This document shows, piece after piece, positions 7,704 through 15,996 of a stretch of 64,000 bases of DNA (positions are counted from its first letter, which is position 1; each line of letters begins with the position of its first letter). The notes under the pieces are model-generated. The model ran no database searches. It was not told where the DNA came from and was given only the letters and a program-made list of their open reading frames with translations. This DNA is from Rhizobium oryzicola (lineage in GTDB: Bacteria > Pseudomonadota > Alphaproteobacteria > Rhizobiales > Rhizobiaceae): assembly GCF_030504645.1 (NCBI RefSeq), contig NZ_JAUKWQ010000002.1, forward strand, positions 639,585 to 703,584, in the 5' to 3' direction. The position numbers were made by a program, and so were the translations under genes.

Positions 7704-10070
7704 ATGGCTACCATTCAAGGCGTATACGTCGCCCTGTTCGGCCGTCCGGCTGACCCGACGGGTCTCGCTTACTTCAACTCCGTCACCAAGAACGGCGCTG
7801 ACCTGTCCGGTATCGGCGATCTTTCTTCGACTGCAGAATACAAGGCTCGTTTCGCTGGTCTCTCCAACGTCCAGATCGTAAACTCGGTCTATCAGTCGCT
7901 GTTCGGCCGCGACGCTGATGTTGCTGGTCTCTCGTTCTTCGCGAACGGCCTGGCTTCCGGCAAGTACAACATCAACAACATCGCGATCACCATTCTCGAT
8001 GGCGCGCAGGGCACTGACCTGACGACCGTCAACAACAAGATCGCTGCAGCCAACCTCTACACGGCTGCTCTCGACACCACCCCGGAAATCGTTGCTTACA
8101 CCGGCAATGCTGCTGCCGACGCTGGCCGCGCTTTCATCGCTGGCGTAACGACCACCGTTCCGGCCCAGACGGCTGTTGACACGGCTGTTGCCAACATGGT
8201 TTCGACCGCTGGTAACGCTTCTGGCCAGACCTTCACGCTGACGACCTCTGCTGACATCCTGACCGGCACCGGCGGCAACGACACCTTCATCGGTGACAAC
8301 ACCGGTACCAATGCGACGGTTACTGCTGGTGACCAGATCAACGGTGGCGCTGGCGTCGATACGTTCAAGTACTACCTCGCTGCCGCTACCGGCGTTGAAG
8401 CAGCTGTTCTGCCGCAGCTGACGAACGTTGAGAACATCTACTACAAGGGTGGTGTTCTTGGTGATGCGAAGACGCTTGACGTGTCCGGCATTGCTGGTGT
8501 GACGGGCGTTGAAATCGACACGCCTTCTGCTGCATTGGTTGCCAACGCGAACTTCACTGTTAAGACCTCTGCTACGCAGGGTGTGACGCTTGATAAGATC
8601 AACGTTGCCAACGGTGGTACTGCGAAGGTTACGCTTTCCGGCGCAACGGCTGTTACCCTCAACGGCAACGGTACGGATTCGACCAACAACGGTACGCTGC
8701 AGGTCGACTTCTCAAGCGCGACTGCAACGTCTGCAAGCATTGCAACGACCGGCGCATCCAGCAAGGTTACCCTGCTTAATAGCGGCGCTAAGGTCAGCAC
8801 CCTGACCATCACCGGTACTCAGGATCTGACGCTCGCTGAAGGCCTGACCACGCTGAAGACGATCGACGCTTCTGCCGCTACCGGCAAGATCGCTGTTGAT
8901 ACGTCGTCCGCGACTGTTGATGCTGCGTTCACCTTCAAGGCTGGCGCTGGCAACGACACCCTCACGCTGTCCCAGGCAAGCCTCCAGGCTTTGACCTCTG
9001 GTGCTCAGCTGGCTGGTAACGCTGGTACGGACACGATTTCCATCGTGAACACCGGCAACGACATCACCTTCGCTGCCAAGGAGTACACTGCTCTGAACGC
9101 CGCAACGGGCTTCGAAATCCTGCAGGTTTCCGGTAAGTCTGCTGCGACGGTTGATGCCTCTCAGCTGACCTCCATCAAGGAGTTCGCAGTTGGTGCCGGC
9201 ACCAACACCATCACCAAGGTTGCTTCCGGCTCGGCTCTGGACATTCTTGCTGCTGGTACGCAGAAGGTTTCCGGCTCGGTTGGCGTCAGCGATCTGACTG
9301 TTAACCTCGGTTCTGCTACGGCAACGGCTGGTGTCACCAACACTGCTCTCGACGTAACGGGTCTGACCAACGTTACCGTCAATGCCAACATCAAGCCGGG
9401 CACTGTCGGCGCAACGTTCGATCTCGGCACGCTGACGAACAGCGACAACTCGACGTTCACCATCAAGGGTAACGGCGACGTTAAGATCGCGCTTGCAGCT
9501 GCAACGGCAACGGGTAGCAAGGTTGACGGTTCTGCTTCGACCGGTATTCTCGACATCACCGGCAACAAGGCTAACCTCGATCTGACGAAGGCTGCTCTGG
9601 CTGACGTTCTGATCGGCGGTGCTGGCAACGACAAGATCCACGTCGGTGCAAACGGTGCGATCGTAACCGGCGGTGCAGGCAACGACCAGTTTGACGTTGT
9701 CAAGGCTGTTGTTGGTACGGGCGCAACTTCAGGTAACACTGAAACTCCGTGGACGACTATCAAGGACTTCACGAAGGGCGACAGCATCCAGTTCGGCACC
9801 GACTTTAAGGTTGCCAGCGCTGTTACCAAGGTTGACCTCAGCGGCCTGGCTGCCAACTCCACCGACACCCAGGTTGTTACGGCCCTGCTGGCTAAGGGTA
9901 ACGCAAAGGGCGATGTTCTTTGGGGTACCTACAACGGCCAGACCTACGTATACGAAGACGCAGGCACTGCAAAGACTGCAGACGCTGGCGACATCGCTGT
10001 CAAGATCACGGGTATTGTTGATCTGTCCACCAGCACGCACGCTGCTGACCAGATCCTGGTTTTCGCATAA
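7704..10070 (+). CDS. DUF4214 / RTX-like secreted surface protein 2 (S-layer-like)
   Basis: A 788-aa, Cys-free protein. The first 110 or so residues match surface protein 1 closely (VYVALFGRPADPTGLAYFN; NNIAITILDGAQG). Calcium-type glycine motifs occur at about residue 190 (TGTGGNDTFIG) and near the end (IGGAGNDKIHV, TGGAGNDQFDV). Between them are long Thr/Ala/Asn/Val beta-repeat stretches. The C-terminus (ADQILVFA) is hydrophobic, as in type I secretion signals. Codon choice is strikingly uniform (GCT, GGT, AAC, AAG), unlike neighbouring genes, pointing to very high expression. It has more Lys than surface protein 1. The role as an S-layer or adhesin protein is inferred from composition and from the resemblance to RsaA. 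Confidence 0.85.
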   Translation: MATIQGVYVALFGRPADPTGLAYFNSVTKNGADLSGIGDLSSTAEYKARFAGLSNVQIVNSVYQSLFGRDADVAGLSFFANGLASGKYNINNIAITILDGAQGTDLTTVNNKIAAANLYTAALDTTPEIVAYTGNAAADAGRAFIAGVTTTVPAQTAVDTAVANMVSTAGNASGQTFTLTTSADILTGTGGNDTFIGDNTGTNATVTAGDQINGGAGVDTFKYYLAAATGVEAAVLPQLTNVENIYYKGGVLGDAKTLDVSGIAGVTGVEIDTPSAALVANANFTVKTSATQGVTLDKINVANGGTAKVTLSGATAVTLNGNGTDSTNNGTLQVDFSSATATSASIATTGASSKVTLLNSGAKVSTLTITGTQDLTLAEGLTTLKTIDASAATGKIAVDTSSATVDAAFTFKAGAGNDTLTLSQASLQALTSGAQLAGNAGTDTISIVNTGNDITFAAKEYTALNAATGFEILQVSGKSAATVDASQLTSIKEFAVGAGTNTITKVASGSALDILAAGTQKVSGSVGVSDLTVNLGSATATAGVTNTALDVTGLTNVTVNANIKPGTVGATFDLGTLTNSDNSTFTIKGNGDVKIALAAATATGSKVDGSASTGILDITGNKANLDLTKAALADVLIGGAGNDKIHVGANGAIVTGGAGNDQFDVVKAVVGTGATSGNTETPWTTIKDFTKGDSIQFGTDFKVASAVTKVDLSGLAANSTDTQVVTALLAKGNAKGDVLWGTYNGQTYVYEDAGTAKTADAGDIAVKITGIVDLSTSTHAADQILVFA

Positions 10071-10114
10071 TATTGTGAGACCTTCGGCGTGTTGCTAACG
10101 CCTGCGATTTAAGG

Positions 10115-10146
10115 AGAGCCAGCCCTTTGGGCTGGCTCTTTTTTTT
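10115..10146 (+). terminator. Terminator after surface-protein gene 2
   Basis: AGAGCCAGCCC-ttt-GGGCTGGCTCT (10115-10139) followed by a run of eight T. It is a strong rho-independent terminator separating the surface gene from the methyltransferase, although some read-through is possible. Confidence 0.92.
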
Positions 10147-10176
10147 GGAGCTACCGAACAGTTATGGGGAAAGAAG

Positions 10177-11709
10177 ATGGCGGCATGGGCGGCAGGATAT
10201 GTATCCGACCTTGACTATAATTTCGGCTATTTCCCCGAGTTGAACCCAACCCATCTGGAGCTGGCTTTGCTCAGCAGGGGGATCAAGCCGCCCAAGATCG
10301 AGAATGCGTGCGAACTAGGGTTCGGGCAGGGGATTAGCGTAAACGTACATTGTGCGGCCTCGTCAGTGCGATGGTATGGCAATGACTTCAATCCCAACCA
10401 GTTGCTTTTCGCGCGAGACCTTGCCAGTAGTTATCAGGATGGCGCGCGCCTGACCGATGAATCCTTCGTTGAATTCTGCCGCCGCGATGATCTCCCGGAC
10501 TTTGACTATATATGTCTCCACGGCATTTGGAGTTGGATCAACGAGGAAAATCGGGGCGTAATCGTGGACTTCCTGCGCCGCAAGTTGCGCGTGGGCGGTG
10601 TTCTTTACATCAGCTACAATACGCTGCCGGGATGGGCTCAACTCATGCCGTTGCGCTATCTGATGGCAAGTCATGCGCAGGCGCTTGGTTCGCCAAAAGG
10701 CTCGGTTTATCACCGTTTGACCGATGCGTTGAATTTCGCAACACAAGTTCTGTCTACAAATGCTGCGTTTGGGCGTACGAATCCGACTGTATTCGATCGG
10801 CTAAATCTCATTCACACGCAGGACCGCACTTATTTAGCGCACGAATATTTCAACCAAAATTGGCGCCCCATGTATTTCAACGAGGTTGCCGCGCAATTGG
10901 AGCCCGCAAAGTTATCCTATGCAGCTTCAGCTAATCTCTTTGATCACATCGATCCTATCAACTTCTCTTCCGAGCAACTGGAGTTGCTGTCAAGCATACC
11001 CGACATCGCACTGCGTGAGACGGTTCGCGACTACATCATAAACGGCGTGTTTCGTAAGGACTACTGGGTAAAGGGTACTCAGACGCTCAGTGATGTGGAT
11101 CGTATAGCGGCATTGGCAGAGTTTCACGTGGTTGCGACTTGTTCCTGGGGGGAGGCGCCCAAGAAGATCACTGGCCCTCAGGGCGAGGCATTGCTTGATG
11201 AGCGCATTTATCGGCCGATCCTCGAAATGCTGTCGGACTTTCAGGTGCAGGCGCTATCGCAATTGGCTACCAAGTTATCGGATCGTTTGAATTTCGAGCA
11301 AATTCTACAGGCTTTGCTGATCCTTGCGGGAATGGGACGTTTGCATTTCATTCGGCCGCACAACAATCTTAAATCGATCAAGACGAAAACGGCATCGTTG
11401 AATCACAAGCTGTGCGAGCGAGCGAAGAGGGGCGGTGAGATTGCGGTGCTCGCCAGCCCGCTGACTGCTGGCGGTGTTCCGGTGGCACGTTTCAGCCAGC
11501 TGTTTGTTCTCGCCATGCAAACTGGCAAGAAGAGCGCGGATGAGCTTGCGCTGTTTACGTTGGATATTTTACGTGCGTCCGGCCACGCCCTTGTGAGAGA
11601 CGGGCAAATCCTTTCTGGGCGAGAGGAAGCACTGGTTGAACTAACCACTCAGGCTACGACGTTTTTGCGCAGCGAATTTCCCAAACTACGCGCCCTGCAG
11701 GTCGTGTAG
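10177..11709 (+). CDS. SAM-dependent methyltransferase with methyltransferase regulatory domain
   Basis: A 510-aa protein with a class I Rossmann methyltransferase region (ELGFGQGISV, residues about 47-56; acidic and glycine motifs up to about 160). A regulatory-type domain (PF10119-like) follows, and then a C-terminal helical region. The start ATG has GGGGAAAGAAG upstream. It lies 107 bp after surface-protein gene 2, beyond that gene's terminator. Proteins of this architecture include the rickettsial lysine methyltransferases that modify the surface protein OmpB. Position next to abundant Lys-containing surface proteins makes them plausible substrates, but this is inference. Codon use is less biased and more AT-rich than in the surface genes. 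Confidence 0.8.
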   Translation: MAAWAAGYVSDLDYNFGYFPELNPTHLELALLSRGIKPPKIENACELGFGQGISVNVHCAASSVRWYGNDFNPNQLLFARDLASSYQDGARLTDESFVEFCRRDDLPDFDYICLHGIWSWINEENRGVIVDFLRRKLRVGGVLYISYNTLPGWAQLMPLRYLMASHAQALGSPKGSVYHRLTDALNFATQVLSTNAAFGRTNPTVFDRLNLIHTQDRTYLAHEYFNQNWRPMYFNEVAAQLEPAKLSYAASANLFDHIDPINFSSEQLELLSSIPDIALRETVRDYIINGVFRKDYWVKGTQTLSDVDRIAALAEFHVVATCSWGEAPKKITGPQGEALLDERIYRPILEMLSDFQVQALSQLATKLSDRLNFEQILQALLILAGMGRLHFIRPHNNLKSIKTKTASLNHKLCERAKRGGEIAVLASPLTAGGVPVARFSQLFVLAMQTGKKSADELALFTLDILRASGHALVRDGQILSGREEALVELTTQATTFLRSEFPKLRALQVV

Positions 11710-11744
11710 CGATCTGTCCTGAAGATATCAGATTGTCTGAAATA

Positions 11745-11764
11745 CTCGGCGCCTATGCGCCGAG
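11745..11764 (+). terminator. Hairpin after the methyltransferase gene
   Basis: CTCGGCGC-ctat-GCGCCGAG, a perfect 8-bp stem about 35 bp past the stop. There is no T-run, so it could be a transcript-stabilising 3' hairpin rather than an intrinsic terminator. Confidence 0.5.
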
Positions 11765-12197
11765 AGACATTCTGCGACGCTTCTTTCGTGCATCATCCAT
11801 TGATTACATGTCATGAGTCTACTGTATTTTCGCGTTGATGCAGCGCCATCCGGCCGAAGCGGCAACTGTTAGTTCATCAACGTGGTCGTATTCAGTAAAG
11901 TCTCTTCTAAAGAAATCTTGAGTCTTTTTGGTGTGATTTCATGCTTCGCGGTGTTTTTCATAGTTTTCGTCAGGTGACATTCTGAAATATATGTGAAGCG
12001 ATATGCGGGAGCGCTGCATGCGTCCGGCTGGGTCGTCGATTCGCGCATTATCTAGAAGCGATGCATGGATGGTGGTGCCAGCACGCGAGCCATGCGCGCT
12101 GCAAATCCGCCATTGCGTCTTTTCCCCGTCTCCTGCACTTTACGTAACAATTGACGACTGGATTCGGAATGATTTGAACAATCCCGTTAAGGCTTCT

Positions 12198-12216
12198 GTT
12201 ATGGTCTCCCCATAAC
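12198..12216 (+). promoter_or_regulatory. Hairpin in the leader of the GGDEF gene
   Basis: GTTATGG-tctcc-CCATAAC lies 38 bp upstream of the ATG at 12254. It may be an operator or a leader structure; nothing further supports either. Confidence 0.3.
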
Positions 12217-12253
12217 GTCCGTCGCAAGTTGATACTTGATTAAGGAGTTCGGA

Positions 12254-13159
12254 ATGATTCCGACGGCAAGAGGGGCGCTGCGCGTCATCAAAACCTCTCT
12301 CATCCTGAAGGTTTTTCTGGTCTGTTTTCTGGCCGTGCATGCGCCGTTGATCGGCCTGATTGTCTATCTGGCTTTTGGCCTGCCGGAAGATCCTGTCCCT
12401 ATGGTCTCCGCCGTGGTTGCGGTGACGGTGTTGGGCACTGTGTTTTCCTTCGCCATGATGTGGATGTTCTTCAAGCCGCTGCGGACGCTGGCCGCCTCCG
12501 TGCGCCGCTTCAATGTGGATGGCGTTCCCTTCCAGCTTCCCTCCGATCGCAGTGACGAGGTGGGCGTGGTGCTGCGCTCCGTCACCTGCATGGTGTCGGA
12601 TATGAACCTTCTGATGATGCGGCTGAAGCATCAGGCGCTGACGGACCCGCTGACGGGGCTTGGCAATCGCCGCTGGCTGAACGAGAGGGTTGCGGAAGAG
12701 ATCGCGCGCGCCAAGCGCCAGCGTGAGACGATTTCCATCATCGTCTTCGATCTCGACAACTTCAAGCAGATCAATGACCGTTATGGCCATGACGTGGGCG
12801 ACCATGTGCTGGTGGCTGCCGGTGAGCTGATCACCAAGCATGTGCGGCCCTATGATCTCGCGGCCCGGATCGGCGGGGAAGAATTCTGCGTGGTGTTGCC
12901 GCGCACCCGTGGTGCCGATGCACTGACCATTGCCGAGCGCCTGCGCGCCTGCTTTGAGGAAGCGATCGTGCATCCCTTGGCCAAGGGTCGTGTTACCGCA
13001 AGCTTCGGCGTCTATCAGGCCGAGCCGGAAGATGGCCTGGCGCGCATGCTGACCTTTGCCGATAATGCGCTTTATCATGCCAAGCAGTCCGGCCGGAACC
13101 TTGTGCTCTCCTACGATCCGGACAAGCAGATGAGCAGTACCGGAAACCGGCGCGATTAA
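12254..13159 (+). CDS. Membrane-bound diguanylate cyclase (GGDEF)
   Basis: A 301-aa protein starting at an ATG with AAGGAG six bases upstream; a TTG at 12236 is in frame but not needed. It has two N-terminal membrane helices (residues about 15-40 and 50-72) joined by a very short periplasmic loop, then a HAMP-like linker (FFKPLRTLAASVRRF). The GGDEF domain carries GGEEF at residues 207-211. An intact RxxD inhibition site (RPYD, 198-201) precedes it by five residues, so it is probably active and product-inhibited, unlike the GGDEF-EAL protein at 1.9 kb. No partner is evident nearby. Confidence 0.92.
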   Translation: MIPTARGALRVIKTSLILKVFLVCFLAVHAPLIGLIVYLAFGLPEDPVPMVSAVVAVTVLGTVFSFAMMWMFFKPLRTLAASVRRFNVDGVPFQLPSDRSDEVGVVLRSVTCMVSDMNLLMMRLKHQALTDPLTGLGNRRWLNERVAEEIARAKRQRETISIIVFDLDNFKQINDRYGHDVGDHVLVAAGELITKHVRPYDLAARIGGEEFCVVLPRTRGADALTIAERLRACFEEAIVHPLAKGRVTASFGVYQAEPEDGLARMLTFADNALYHAKQSGRNLVLSYDPDKQMSSTGNRRD

Positions 13160-13167
13160 GCGCGCAA

Positions 13168-13197
13168 CGGGGTGGGAGGCTGAGGCGTTTCACCCCG
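13168..13197 (+). terminator. Hairpin after the diguanylate cyclase gene
   Basis: CGGGGTG (13168-13174) pairs with CACCCCG (13191-13197) starting 8 bp after the stop. A second stem, GCCTCTC-tgtaag-GAGAGGC (13214-13233), follows and may serve the convergent gene on the minus strand. Neither has a clear T-run. Confidence 0.5.
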
Positions 13198-13286
13198 CCG
13201 AGACTTTGTTCACGCCTCTCTGTAAGGAGAGGCAGATGCGTGACGCCTTCGGTGGGTTGCGTGGTGGCTTGGCGTTGCGTTGTGCC

Positions 13287-13553
13287 TCAGCGGCCCGTTG
13301 CCATCAGCGCTGCCGGTTCGCCGACGATGGCATCGCGCTGCTGTTCGACAAGATCCCGCGCCAGTTCGAAAATTCCTTGCGGATCATCCTCTGCATTTTC
13401 ATCCAGCATGTCCATGGCGGCGGCGTAGACCGCCTGTTCCTCCGCTGGGGAAAGCACACCTTTCTGCACGAGCACGCCCAGAAGGCTGGTGACCATTGCC
13501 GCAGACGCAAGGGCATTGGCCGAGGCGCAAAGAATTTCCGTTTCCGTCTTCAT
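13287..13553 (-). CDS. Small conserved-type hypothetical protein (88 aa)
   Basis: An acidic, Ala-rich, mainly helical protein (MKTETEILCASANALASAAM..., DMLDENAEDDPQGIFELARD) with GC-rich codon use in frame. It reads leftward, with the similarly small gene at 13704-13940 upstream. I recognise no domain. A cytoplasmic helical-bundle protein is all that can be said. Confidence 0.6.
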   Translation of the reverse strand: MKTETEILCASANALASAAMVTSLLGVLVQKGVLSPAEEQAVYAAAMDMLDENAEDDPQGIFELARDLVEQQRDAIVGEPAALMATGR

Positions 13554-13703
13554 GCAATGCCATCCCCTGTCTTCGATAAGATAGTCTCTCAGCTATCATG
13601 AAAAGAAAAGGGGGAATGGCGATCAAATTTTCTCGGCAACGTTGCATGTGCCGTCCGATGGAGACGCTCCCGGCGGGCGGCGATCGCGATGGCCGCTCTG
13701 CAT

Positions 13704-13940
13704 TCAGGCGGCGAGCAGCGCTCTCAGCTGTTCCTCGCGGCGAACGCCATGTTCATAAAGATTGATGATGAGGGCTGCAAGTTCAACAGCTTGCGTGCTG
13801 CGCTTGTCCAGCCGACGCCTGTTGGCAATGGTTTCGAAGAGCTGCTGCAGCATCGACAGTTCTTCAGGCATGATGACGCCACGATGCGTCGTCTTGTCCT
13901 TGATCATCAGGATCACCTTTATCAGATCCGCCCGCCTCAT
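13704..13940 (-). CDS. Small conserved-type hypothetical protein (78 aa)
   Basis: A basic N-terminus (MRRADLIKVILMIKDKTTHR) and a helical C-terminus (AVELAALIINLYEHGVRREE). An internal Met (MIKDKTTHRG) is an alternative start. It lies 150 bp upstream of the other small minus-strand gene and divergent from the deacetylase. The function is unknown. Confidence 0.6.
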   Translation of the reverse strand: MRRADLIKVILMIKDKTTHRGVIMPEELSMLQQLFETIANRRRLDKRSTQAVELAALIINLYEHGVRREEQLRALLAA

Positions 13941-13964
13941 GCGGGAGGTTTATGTGCCGCGCGT

Positions 13965-14016
13965 GCAGAAGGGCCATCGCGATCGCATGTTGACCGGGGG
14001 TCGACGGCCCTTCTGC
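13965..14016. promoter_or_regulatory. Long inverted repeat in a divergent intergenic region
   Basis: GCAGAAGGGCC (13965-13975) and GGCCCTTCTGC (14006-14016) are perfect 11-bp arms around a 30-nt spacer that itself contains CGCGATCGC. It sits between a small minus-strand gene and the deacetylase. It could be a leader structure, a small RNA or a protein-binding site. Confidence 0.4.
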
Positions 14017-14229
14017 CTGTGGGGCAGGGGGACCATGGCCGACTCCGCGGCCTTCGTCTTGTTTGGTTCAGGGATAAAGTTAGCGAGAGGTTATGTCCTA
14101 CATCGAGGCGCATCAATGCGGGACGAATGCCCCGTCAAATTCCCGTTATGGGCTCTTTCCATCTATCCCCACCCGTGGCGCGCGCCTTCCATATGCAGTA
14201 TGGCTGCGGAAAATTTTCGAGGTCATGTG

Positions 14230-15021
14230 ATGAGCCGGTTGCCCATTCTTTCCCTGCTGTTGACGATCGGCCTTTCTGGCCCCTCACTTGCCACGGATAT
14301 ACGGCCTGCGGCCTCCACGCCTCCCACCGGGGCCTCTGCCAAGTCTCCTGCATTGGTCGAGCCTCGGCTGAAGGTGAAGGGGTCAGGCATTGCGACGCGT
14401 CCGCGTGTGGCGCTGACCTTCGATGCCTGCATGGGGCAGGCGGATCCGCGTATCATCTCCGTGCTGGTCAACGAGCGCATTCCGGCAACCATCTTCGTCA
14501 CTGCCCGCTGGCTGCGCAAAAACCCGGAGACGACAGCCATCTTCCTCCAGCATCCGGATTTGTTCGAGCTGGAAAATCATGGCGAGAATCACATTCCCGC
14601 GGTGGATGTGCCCGTCGCGATCTACGGCATTCCGGCGGCCGGTTCACCAGATGCGGTGGCGCGCGAAGTGTCAGGCGGGGCGAGCGCCATGCTTGCGTCC
14701 GGCATTGCTGCGCCACGCTGGTTCCGTGGCTCAACTGCGAAGTATGATGCCTCATCCATCCGGCAGATCCGCCAGATGGGCTATCGCATTGCCGGTTATT
14801 CGGTGAACGGGGATGGCGGTTCGCTGCTGGGCGCCGATATGGCGGAAAAGCGTGTGGCGGGGGCGAAAGATGGTGATGTGGTGCTGGCCCACATCAACCA
14901 GCCGACTCATGCAGCAGGCGAGGGCGTGGCGCGCGCTTTGCTATCGCTGAAAAAGCGCGGCACCGAATTCGTAAAGCTTTCCGACGCGGAAGAGATCGGC
15001 GACAACGAGACAACCCGATAA
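14230..15021 (+). CDS. Secreted NodB-like polysaccharide deacetylase
   Basis: A 263-aa protein. The ATG at 14230 follows GAGG and begins a signal peptide (MSRLPILSLLLTIGLSGPSLA, cut about residue 21). The NodB-type catalytic core is visible: TFDAC (63-67, catalytic Asp65) and the metal pair H117/H121 in HGENH. A later segment, YSVNGDGG, fits the family's fourth motif. It probably removes acyl groups from a cell-envelope or extracellular polysaccharide in the periplasm. The substrate is unknown, and no polysaccharide genes are adjacent. Confidence 0.88.
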   Translation: MSRLPILSLLLTIGLSGPSLATDIRPAASTPPTGASAKSPALVEPRLKVKGSGIATRPRVALTFDACMGQADPRIISVLVNERIPATIFVTARWLRKNPETTAIFLQHPDLFELENHGENHIPAVDVPVAIYGIPAAGSPDAVAREVSGGASAMLASGIAAPRWFRGSTAKYDASSIRQIRQMGYRIAGYSVNGDGGSLLGADMAEKRVAGAKDGDVVLAHINQPTHAAGEGVARALLSLKKRGTEFVKLSDAEEIGDNETTR

Positions 15022-15024
15022 CGA

Positions 15025-15249
15025 TCAGCCGCCAATGCGGATCTCTGCTCGGCTATGGGTCTTTTCCAGATTGCCATAGAACTCGCTGGCACGGGCGGTG
15101 CGGATCTGGCTTTGCAGATGCTCCACTTGTGCCTCTGCAGTCCCCCGCAGCAATTGATCCAGATCCTCGTGCCTGATGCCGTCGGCCTGCATCAGCATGG
15201 CAATCAGGGGATCATGCATGAGATCCTGTACAGTCATTTCCTGGTCCAT
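15025..15249 (-). CDS. Small hypothetical protein (74 aa)
   Basis: The ATG at 15249 has GGAGGA eight bases upstream (MDQEMTVQDLMHDPLIAMLM), a far better start than the longer in-frame one at 15348. The protein is helical, with a central EDLDQLLRGTAEAQVEHLQ segment. It converges on the deacetylase gene with 3 bp between stops. I recognise no family. Confidence 0.65.
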   Translation of the reverse strand: MDQEMTVQDLMHDPLIAMLMQADGIRHEDLDQLLRGTAEAQVEHLQSQIRTARASEFYGNLEKTHSRAEIRIGG

Positions 15250-15681
15250 GACTTTTCCTCCGTCTTCATTGCGAATCATTCTGCCGCAGGATTGCGACGG
15301 AAATATCGCTGCGCGCGCCCCGTCCTCTTCACAGGTTCGGGAGCGCATTCAGCCCTTCATGTCCCATTACGTGGCATTTCTCGGAACGGATGTTCCGGGG
15401 CACTCATTCTGTGCACAGATAGACAGCGCTTTCATTCTTCTTCCTTACGCGCCAGCAACTTCGGTTCTGCTGCCCGGAGGCGCGGCCTGTGGATGACCTG
15501 TGGATAGAGAAAATCAAGTTCGGTAAATGTTTCCATTCCGTTCTGCGGCAGGAATTTTGTTGCATCGCAACAATTATGCTGATGCCAGAAGCACTTGCTT
15601 AGTTAATTTTAACGCCTTGGCGATAGCATGGGAACGTAGCCGGTCCTGAACCGTTTGTGTCTGCGCAAGGGAGTATCCGCC
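15250..15681. other. Intergenic region of about 430 bp
   Basis: It lies between two small genes read outward. It contains a short CGGAAC-ggat-GTTCCG palindrome near 15380, and a TGTGGAT-acc-TGTGGAT direct repeat near 15485. I find no supported gene; any promoters for the flanking genes must lie here. Confidence 0.4.
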
Positions 15682-15879
15682 ATGATCATCAAGCTTCTCG
15701 AAATTCTTCGCGAGCAGGACGATGCAGGTCTTGCCACGGGGACCTATGCAGACGGCGCCTTTTATCTGACACGTGATGGAGAGGCCAAGGAAGGCAAGCA
15801 GCATTGCATGCGCGAGTCCTATGACAGGGATTTCAGGACCGCCCGCCGTCTCGCAGACAGCGCACTCGTTTTCGCCTGA
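15682..15879 (+). CDS. Small hypothetical protein (65 aa)
   Basis: ATG at 15682 with AAGGGAG upstream (MIIKLLEILREQDDAGLATG). The middle reads YADGAFYLTRDGEAKEGKQH, suggesting a short beta-strand segment between helices. A strong hairpin terminator follows. The function is unknown. Confidence 0.65.
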   Translation: MIIKLLEILREQDDAGLATGTYADGAFYLTRDGEAKEGKQHCMRESYDRDFRTARRLADSALVFA

Positions 15880-15894
15880 TAAAACTTTGCGTGT

Positions 15895-15916
15895 GACGGT
15901 CGGGAAACCGACCGTC
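15895..15916 (+). terminator. Terminator after the 65-aa gene
   Basis: GACGGTCGG-gaaa-CCGACCGTC, a perfect 9-bp stem with a GAAA tetraloop, 16 bp past the stop. The following sequence is only moderately T-rich. Confidence 0.75.
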
Positions 15917-15996
15917 CCTTATATCCGCATATTGTTATGTTCCGCCAAACCTTTATAAGGTTTCGCATTATGTGAATGCGGGCACGGGGACAGGAC

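Larger units (their letters stand above)
11710..12253. other. Intergenic region of 544 bp without a convincing gene
   Basis: It holds a hairpin after the methyltransferase (11745-11764) and a hairpin near the next start (12198-12216). A 70-codon open frame at 12003-12215 has no ribosome binding site and atypical composition, so I do not call it. The region is AT-rich between 11780 and 12000. Confidence 0.5.

Noticed and set aside
4997..10070. Classification of the two surface proteins as RTX toxins or proteases
   Set aside because: Only a few degenerate glycine repeats are present and no catalytic or pore-forming domain is visible; the composition fits S-layer or adhesin proteins better.
12003..12215. 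A 70-codon frame in the 11.7-12.25 kb gap
   Set aside because: No ribosome binding site, Arg/Cys/Trp-rich composition and overlap with a hairpin; it does not look like a protein.
13689..14747. A 352-codon plus-strand frame over the small minus-strand genes and the deacetylase
   Set aside because: It crosses intergenic sequence and runs out of frame through the deacetylase gene; the sequence is unstructured and Arg/His-rich.
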